Part shown: positions 60,214-64,000 of the stretch, in pieces
Position numbering within the stretch: the first letter of the stretch is position 1
Layout: the number at the start of each line of letters is the position of its first letter
Origin: Thermoplasmatales archaeon SW_10_69_26
Lineage (GTDB): Archaea; Thermoplasmatota; SW-10-69-26
Assembly: GCA_003009755.1 (NCBI GenBank)
Contig: PXUB01000030.1
Span: forward strand, 1-64,000
Direction of reading: 5' to 3'
DNA length: 64,000 nt
Made by a program: the position numbers and the translations under genes
The notes under the pieces: model-generated
Seen by the model: only the letters and a program-made list of their open reading frames with translations
What the model was told of the DNA's origin: nothing
Databases searched by the model: none

Positions 60214-61545
60214 ATGAGCGAGGACCGCAGCTGGCTGGACTACTACACCAGCCCGTGGCTGGGGTTGGCCCTGCTGCTGACGGGCTTGTCGCTCGGAACC
60301 TGGGCTTCCGGGCTCGTCACTCCCGTGCAGGACACTGTGGACTACCTGATCACCGGACTGAACACAGCTGCTCCGTACATCATCCTCTTCACCGTTCTCC
60401 CCGCGCTCGTCGACCTCTTCGATACGGCGGGCGGACGGGCTCCGCTCATCGTGCTCCTCCTCTTCCTCGGCTCGTCGGTGACCGCTGGCCTCTTCGGGCT
60501 TGCCGTCTCCGGCTTGGCCTTCCAGCTCCCGCTGGCGGGTGGCAGCGGAGGGGGCTTCCTGAGCGTTCTCGTCGAGAACCTGACGCAGCTGTCGGCGGCT
60601 CCTGCGATCATCGCCGTCTTCTGGGCCTTCGCCAGCGCGATCGTCCTCCACCTCCTGATCGTGGTCGACCGGAAGACCGCTGACGATGGGCTGTTGGCCG
60701 GCGTCGTCGGGCCGCTGGGGTACTTCGCCCGTCAGACGCGACGGATCTTCTTGATCATCTTCGAAAAGGGAGTGGATCGCTTGGGGGGCCTGCTCGAGTA
60801 CACGATCCCGATCCTCCTCTTCTCGATCGGGACCTACGTCCCCGTCTCCGTCCAAGATGCATCACAACGGGCCGCCGAGGCCAGCGAGGGTTTCAACGCC
60901 GTCGCCTGGTACCTGGGAACGGCCGCGCTGGTCGCCGGGGCCACCCTCGTGTTCCTGGCGCTCGTCGGCGTCCTGGCCATCAAGCTCGCCGGTCGTGACC
61001 CCGGCAGGGCGTTCCGCGAGTACGTGGTCCCCGTCTACGCCTTCGCCTGGTCGTCGGTCTCCAGCACCGCCACGATCCCGATCAACCTCGAGAAGGCCGA
61101 CGAGGGGCTCGACGCCCGGGAGTCCACGCGCGGGTTCGTCATCCCGCTTGGCGCCACGATCAACCTCGACGGCACGCTCATCGCTTCGATGCTCATCACG
61201 CCCGTCGTCGCGGAAGCGATCGGACTGGGCCTCACCTTCCCCGAGCTGGCCGCCACGCTGCTCCCGCTGCTCGTCATGACCGTCGGCGCCCCCGGGCTCC
61301 CCGCCGGCATGTCGTTCCTCGCGCCACCCGTCATCGCGGCCGTGCTCGGCCTCTCCGGCGCCGTCGAAGAGGCCTTCATCGGGGTCTGGTTCGCGTTCAG
61401 CCTCGGCCTGGCCGACCAGTTCCGCACCGGCGTCAACAGCGTCAACAACGGCTTCATCACGCTGATCGCCGAGCGCATCCTCTACGGCCCGCCCAGCGAG
61501 GTCGACACGACGACCGCCGAGGACCCCGAGCCGACGCCGGCGTGA
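60214..61545 (+). CDS. dicarboxylate/amino acid:cation symporter (DAACS family)
   Basis: 443 residues, eight membrane helices and two re-entrant loops. The signature elements are SSTATIPINLE (HP1 serine-rich tip), PLGATINLDGT (the NMDGT motif), VGAPGLPAGM (HP2) and DQFRTGVNSVNNGF (substrate-binding helix 8). Family members take up glutamate, aspartate or C4-dicarboxylates with sodium or protons. CTTCATAGG (60182-60190) lies 28 nt before the ATG, so the mRNA is probably leaderless. Confidence 0.93.
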   Translation: MSEDRSWLDYYTSPWLGLALLLTGLSLGTWASGLVTPVQDTVDYLITGLNTAAPYIILFTVLPALVDLFDTAGGRAPLIVLLLFLGSSVTAGLFGLAVSGLAFQLPLAGGSGGGFLSVLVENLTQLSAAPAIIAVFWAFASAIVLHLLIVVDRKTADDGLLAGVVGPLGYFARQTRRIFLIIFEKGVDRLGGLLEYTIPILLFSIGTYVPVSVQDASQRAAEASEGFNAVAWYLGTAALVAGATLVFLALVGVLAIKLAGRDPGRAFREYVVPVYAFAWSSVSSTATIPINLEKADEGLDARESTRGFVIPLGATINLDGTLIASMLITPVVAEAIGLGLTFPELAATLLPLLVMTVGAPGLPAGMSFLAPPVIAAVLGLSGAVEEAFIGVWFAFSLGLADQFRTGVNSVNNGFITLIAERILYGPPSEVDTTTAEDPEPTPA

Positions 61546-61657
61546 GGCGGGGTTCGCGGCGGACGACCCAGAGGCACCCTTGGGGTATCCCGATGCAGAC
61601 CAAGGCAGCTGACGTCCGCCGATCGGGCCAACCCGGTGGTGGGGGAACCCAGGCGAG

Positions 61658-62137
61658 CTACCCGTCGAGGAACTTCTCCATCGTCCACTCGGCGTGCTCG
61701 AGGCCGGCGTCCTCGTACATCTGTTCGACCTCGGGCAGCCACGAGAGGACGTCCACGCGGTAGTAGGGGAGGTCCTTGCCCTCGAACCAGGCTTCGGCAG
61801 CCTGCAACAGCATGCGGCCCACGCCCTTGCCGCGGTGACCCTCCTTGACGAAGTGGCCGTAGACGTGGCCGTGCTTGGAGACCTTGAACACCGGGTGACC
61901 GCCGGTGATGCGGGCTTCGATCACGCCGACGAGCTCCTCGTCGTCCTCGGCGACGAACAGGGTGGCGTGCTCGGCGTCGACCATCCGGTTCAGGAAGTAG
62001 TCCCGCCACTTCCCGTAGGCGCCCTCGCGGGCCTCGTAGCGGTCGTCTGTGGGCGCCAGGAAGCCGACGAAGCTCTTCCAGAGGTCCACGATATCGTCGG
62101 CGTCTGCTTCCTCGGCGGGACGGACGATGACCGACAC
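61658..62137 (-). CDS. GNAT family N-acetyltransferase
   Basis: 159 residues. N-terminal VRPAEEADADDIVDLWKSFV, strand pair ATLFVAEDDEELVGVIEARI, and motif A FVKEGHRGKGVGRMLLQAAE for acetyl-CoA. The ending is FEGKDLPYYRVDVLSWLPEV and MEKFLDG. Acceptor unknown. The GTG at 62137 excludes an arginine-rich upstream extension. The structured RNA at 62270-62467 is on the same strand about 130 nt upstream, so it could be a leader for this gene. Confidence 0.8.
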   Translation of the reverse strand: MSVIVRPAEEADADDIVDLWKSFVGFLAPTDDRYEAREGAYGKWRDYFLNRMVDAEHATLFVAEDDEELVGVIEARITGGHPVFKVSKHGHVYGHFVKEGHRGKGVGRMLLQAAEAWFEGKDLPYYRVDVLSWLPEVEQMYEDAGLEHAEWTMEKFLDG

Positions 62138-62269
62138 GCCGTCGGCAACCGGACGCCCCGTCAAGAGGTTACCGGAGCTTCGACGTGCCCGTCGACGGCG
62201 ACCGCGCCGACACGGGCCCGGCGACGGTAGCTCTGCGCGAGGATTCAACCGCGCCTAAGATCGGTAACA

Positions 62270-62467
62270 CTGGGGCCTAGGCCGCTGGCGAGGGGGGTTT
62301 CTTTCTTCGCGACCGTTTTTCTTTGTCCCCCTCGCCAGGCGAGAAGGCCCCGTAGAAAGAAAGAGGGTCGAAGAGAGGAAGAACGAGCGGACGAGGGGGC
62401 GAGGATCCGATGAAGAGGTGTTGCCGAGGTGTTGCCGAACCCACACACGCCCGGCCTCGTCCGCTTC
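62270..62467 (-). ncRNA. candidate structured RNA, about 200 nt, promoter-driven
   Basis: Minus-strand order: AGCGGACGAGG (62465-62455) pairs with CCTCGTCCGCT (62396-62386), 11 bp. GGGGCCT and AGGCCCC (62351-62345 with 62278-62272) pair 7 bp. CTGGCGAGGGGG (62338-62327) pairs with CCCCCTCGCCAG (62296-62285), 12 bp. The loop of that last stem holds a purine run at 62306-62298 complementary over 9 bases (plus-strand TTTCTTTCT to AGAAAGAAA) to 62362-62354, a pseudoknot. TATA-like CATATCAA (62490-62497) is centred 27 nt from 62467, two bases before the first stem. No frame in it looks coding. It does not match an RNA I know. Confidence 0.6.
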
Positions 62468-62489
62468 ACGCCCAACGTCCCCGCGGGCC

Positions 62490-62497
62490 CATATCAA
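62490..62497 (-). promoter_or_regulatory. TATA box of the structured RNA
   Basis: TTGATATG on the minus strand. The predicted start at about 62467 coincides with the base of the 11-bp stem, which supports a real transcript boundary. Confidence 0.6.
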
Positions 62498-62725
62498 TCG
62501 TCTCGTGAAGCCGTATTCGCGTCGTCGAACAGGCGTTGGTCGGGCCTGTCAGGCGATGTGGCGGGTCGCCTGCGGGTCGGCGGCACGCGTACCCGACGGC
62601 TGCCCCGTCGAGGCGGACAGAGGGAGCTCGCGGGCGGGGCCGGCTCCCTCAGCGCGTGGGTCCGACGGACTGACGGGTCCCGTGAAAGATAAGCCTCTTA
62701 TCAACCGGCACCGGTAGTTGGCCTG

Positions 62726-64000
62726 ATGACAGGCCCGGGGGTGCGGATGCCCGACGCGGGGGACGAGCCGGCGTTGCGGAAGACGATCCGGCAGCGGCTC
62801 GCCGACACGCGATCGCGGACGCTGGCGTTCCTGGACGCGATGCAGGACGAGCACCTCCACGGGCAACCCGAGCCCACGATGGGGGTCCCTGCCTGGGACG
62901 TCGGCCACATCGGCTGCTTCGAGCACCGCTGGCTCGTCGACGAGCTCGGCGGCGAGGAGGTCGAGCCCGAGCTGCTGGCGCTGTTCGATCCCATCGAGCA
63001 TCCCCGCAGCGAGCGTGGCGGGATCGAGATCGGCTCCCGGGAGGAACTGTTGGGCTTCCTGGCGGACGTGCGCTCGGCCAGCCTCGCCAGGCTGGAGGAG
63101 ACACAGCTCGACGGGAGCCAGCGGCTGACCCGCGACGGGTTCGTGCACGACATGGTCGTCCGCCACGAGGACCAGCACCGCGAGACGGTGCTGGCGACCC
63201 TCCAGATGTTCGGCGGATCCGACACCGAGCCCTACGAGCTGCCCGACCCACGCGAGCTGCCCGAGGCCTCGCGGGACGTCGACGGCATGGTCGAGGTGCC
63301 CGAGACGACGTTCACGCTGGGCGCCCAGCCCCAGGTGGGCACCTACGATGCCGAGTGGCCCGTCCAGGAGGTCGACCTCGACGCCTTCGCGATCGATCGC
63401 GCCCCGGTGACGAACGCCGAGTTCCTCGCCTTCGTCGAGGACGGCGGTTACGACGATCCCGAGCACTGGAGCGAGGATGGCTGGATGATCCGGGAAGCCC
63501 TCGACCGGGAGCACCCCAAGTACTGGACGCACACCGGCGAGGGTTGGCGCGTGCGCCGCTACGACCGGACCCAACCCCTCCCACCCGAGGAACCCGTCGT
63601 GCACGTCAGCTACTACGAGGCCGAGGCCTACGCGAACTGGGCCGGCAAGCGTCTGCCCACGGAGGCCGAGTGGGAGGCAGCCGCCGGCGTCGACCCCGAC
63701 ACCGGCACCAAGCACCGGTTCCCGTGGGGCGAGGAGGCCTGGACGGCCGGCAAGGCCAACCTCGGGCAGCGCTCGGGCCGCCCGGCGCCGGTCGGCGCCT
63801 ATCCCGAGGGGGTCTCCCCGGCCGGCTGCCACCAGATGGTCGGCGACGTCTGGGAGTGGACCTCGACCGAGTTCACCGGCTACCCCGGGTTCGAGGCGTT
63901 CCCCTACCCCGAGTACGCCGCCGAGCACGTAGACCACGGGTTCCAAGTGTTGCGCGGCGGCTCGTGGGCTACGATGCCGTCCTGCGCGCACGTCACCTTC
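62726..64000 (+). CDS. egtB: EgtB-like iron-dependent sulfoxide synthase, truncated by the window edge
   Basis: 425 codons with no stop before the end. The N-terminal DinB_2 domain (about 15-165) carries the likely iron ligands: His in GHIGCFEHRW and the pair in RHEDQHRETVL. The C-terminal FGE-sulfatase domain begins about residue 195 with VEVPETTFTLGAQPQ, continues with IDRAPVTNAEFLAFVEDGGY, SYYEAEAYANWAGKRLPTEA and GDVWEWTSTEF, and stops in the conserved LRGGSWAT. EgtB joins cysteine to hercynine in ergothioneine synthesis; relatives make ovothiol. CTCTTATCA (62696-62704) lies 27 nt before the ATG. Confidence 0.88.
   Translation, partial: MTGPGVRMPDAGDEPALRKTIRQRLADTRSRTLAFLDAMQDEHLHGQPEPTMGVPAWDVGHIGCFEHRWLVDELGGEEVEPELLALFDPIEHPRSERGGIEIGSREELLGFLADVRSASLARLEETQLDGSQRLTRDGFVHDMVVRHEDQHRETVLATLQMFGGSDTEPYELPDPRELPEASRDVDGMVEVPETTFTLGAQPQVGTYDAEWPVQEVDLDAFAIDRAPVTNAEFLAFVEDGGYDDPEHWSEDGWMIREALDREHPKYWTHTGEGWRVRRYDRTQPLPPEEPVVHVSYYEAEAYANWAGKRLPTEAEWEAAAGVDPDTGTKHRFPWGEEAWTAGKANLGQRSGRPAPVGAYPEGVSPAGCHQMVGDVWEWTSTEFTGYPGFEAFPYPEYAAEHVDHGFQVLRGGSWATMPSCAHVTF

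Overview
The window reads as a single stretch of archaeal chromosome with high GC, roughly two-thirds by eye. Proteasome alpha subunit, RadB, Hel308 next to Cgi121, an archaeal/eukaryotic-type glycyl-tRNA synthetase, an Sm-like protein, an archaeal RNase P RNA and TATA boxes all point to a euryarchaeon in the broad sense. A high-GC Thermoplasmatota lineage or a salt-adapted relative is my guess; no rRNA is present to settle it. Many proteins are strongly acidic. At least twenty genes have a TATA-like box centred 25-28 nt upstream of the start codon, so leaderless transcription looks normal here, and I used this spacing to pick many start codons.

Layout. 1-9 kb: candidate structured RNA, oligoendopeptidase F, secreted calcium-binding-repeat protein, CxxC peroxidase-like protein, PrsW-like membrane protein, the psmA-midA operon, and a BNR-repeat lipoprotein. 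9-17 kb: RNase P RNA, a two-gene RNase H-fold/GNAT operon, radB, two related winged-helix regulators with hydrophobic N-termini, hel308 and cgi121, with a second copy of the candidate RNA between the last two. 17-29 kb: subtilase, tRNA-Arg(GCG) with a 700-bp stem-loop array at its 3' flank, a frameshifted sensory-rhodopsin-transducer homologue, a GH15 glycosidase, lipoproteins, tRNA-Arg(CCG) with a homologous array, and a trans-sulfuration enzyme. 29.5-36.7 kb: a seven-gene operon that looks like a cobalamin-capture system. It encodes separate transcobalamin-like alpha-barrel and DUF4430-like beta-domain proteins plus an ECF transporter. 36.8-46.5 kb: Sm-like protein, site-2 protease with CBS domains, BNR lipoprotein, ABC-2 exporter, small PKD and membrane proteins, and a second subtilase. 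46.7-49.6 kb: an AT-richer island with one orphan membrane protein, a complete IS1595-type insertion with target duplication, tRNA-Gly(GCC), and duplicated tRNA tails with more stem-loops. 49.6-64 kb: class III aminotransferase, Kelch/Fn3/PKD surface protein, glyS, a ribbon-helix-helix-like protein, PKD proteins, dicarboxylate symporter, GNAT, a candidate new structured RNA, and a truncated EgtB-like gene at the edge.

Themes. Much of the coding capacity is cell-surface: three BNR-repeat lipoproteins, two subtilases, several PKD, Kelch or beta-helix proteins, and the B12-capture proteins. The most unusual material is non-coding: modular stem-loop arrays on the 3' side of all three tRNA genes, a two-copy structured element, and a roughly 200-nt promoter-driven structured RNA near 62.4 kb. 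Several genes carry one-base indels, two of them in G runs, so some apparent frameshifts may be sequencing errors.
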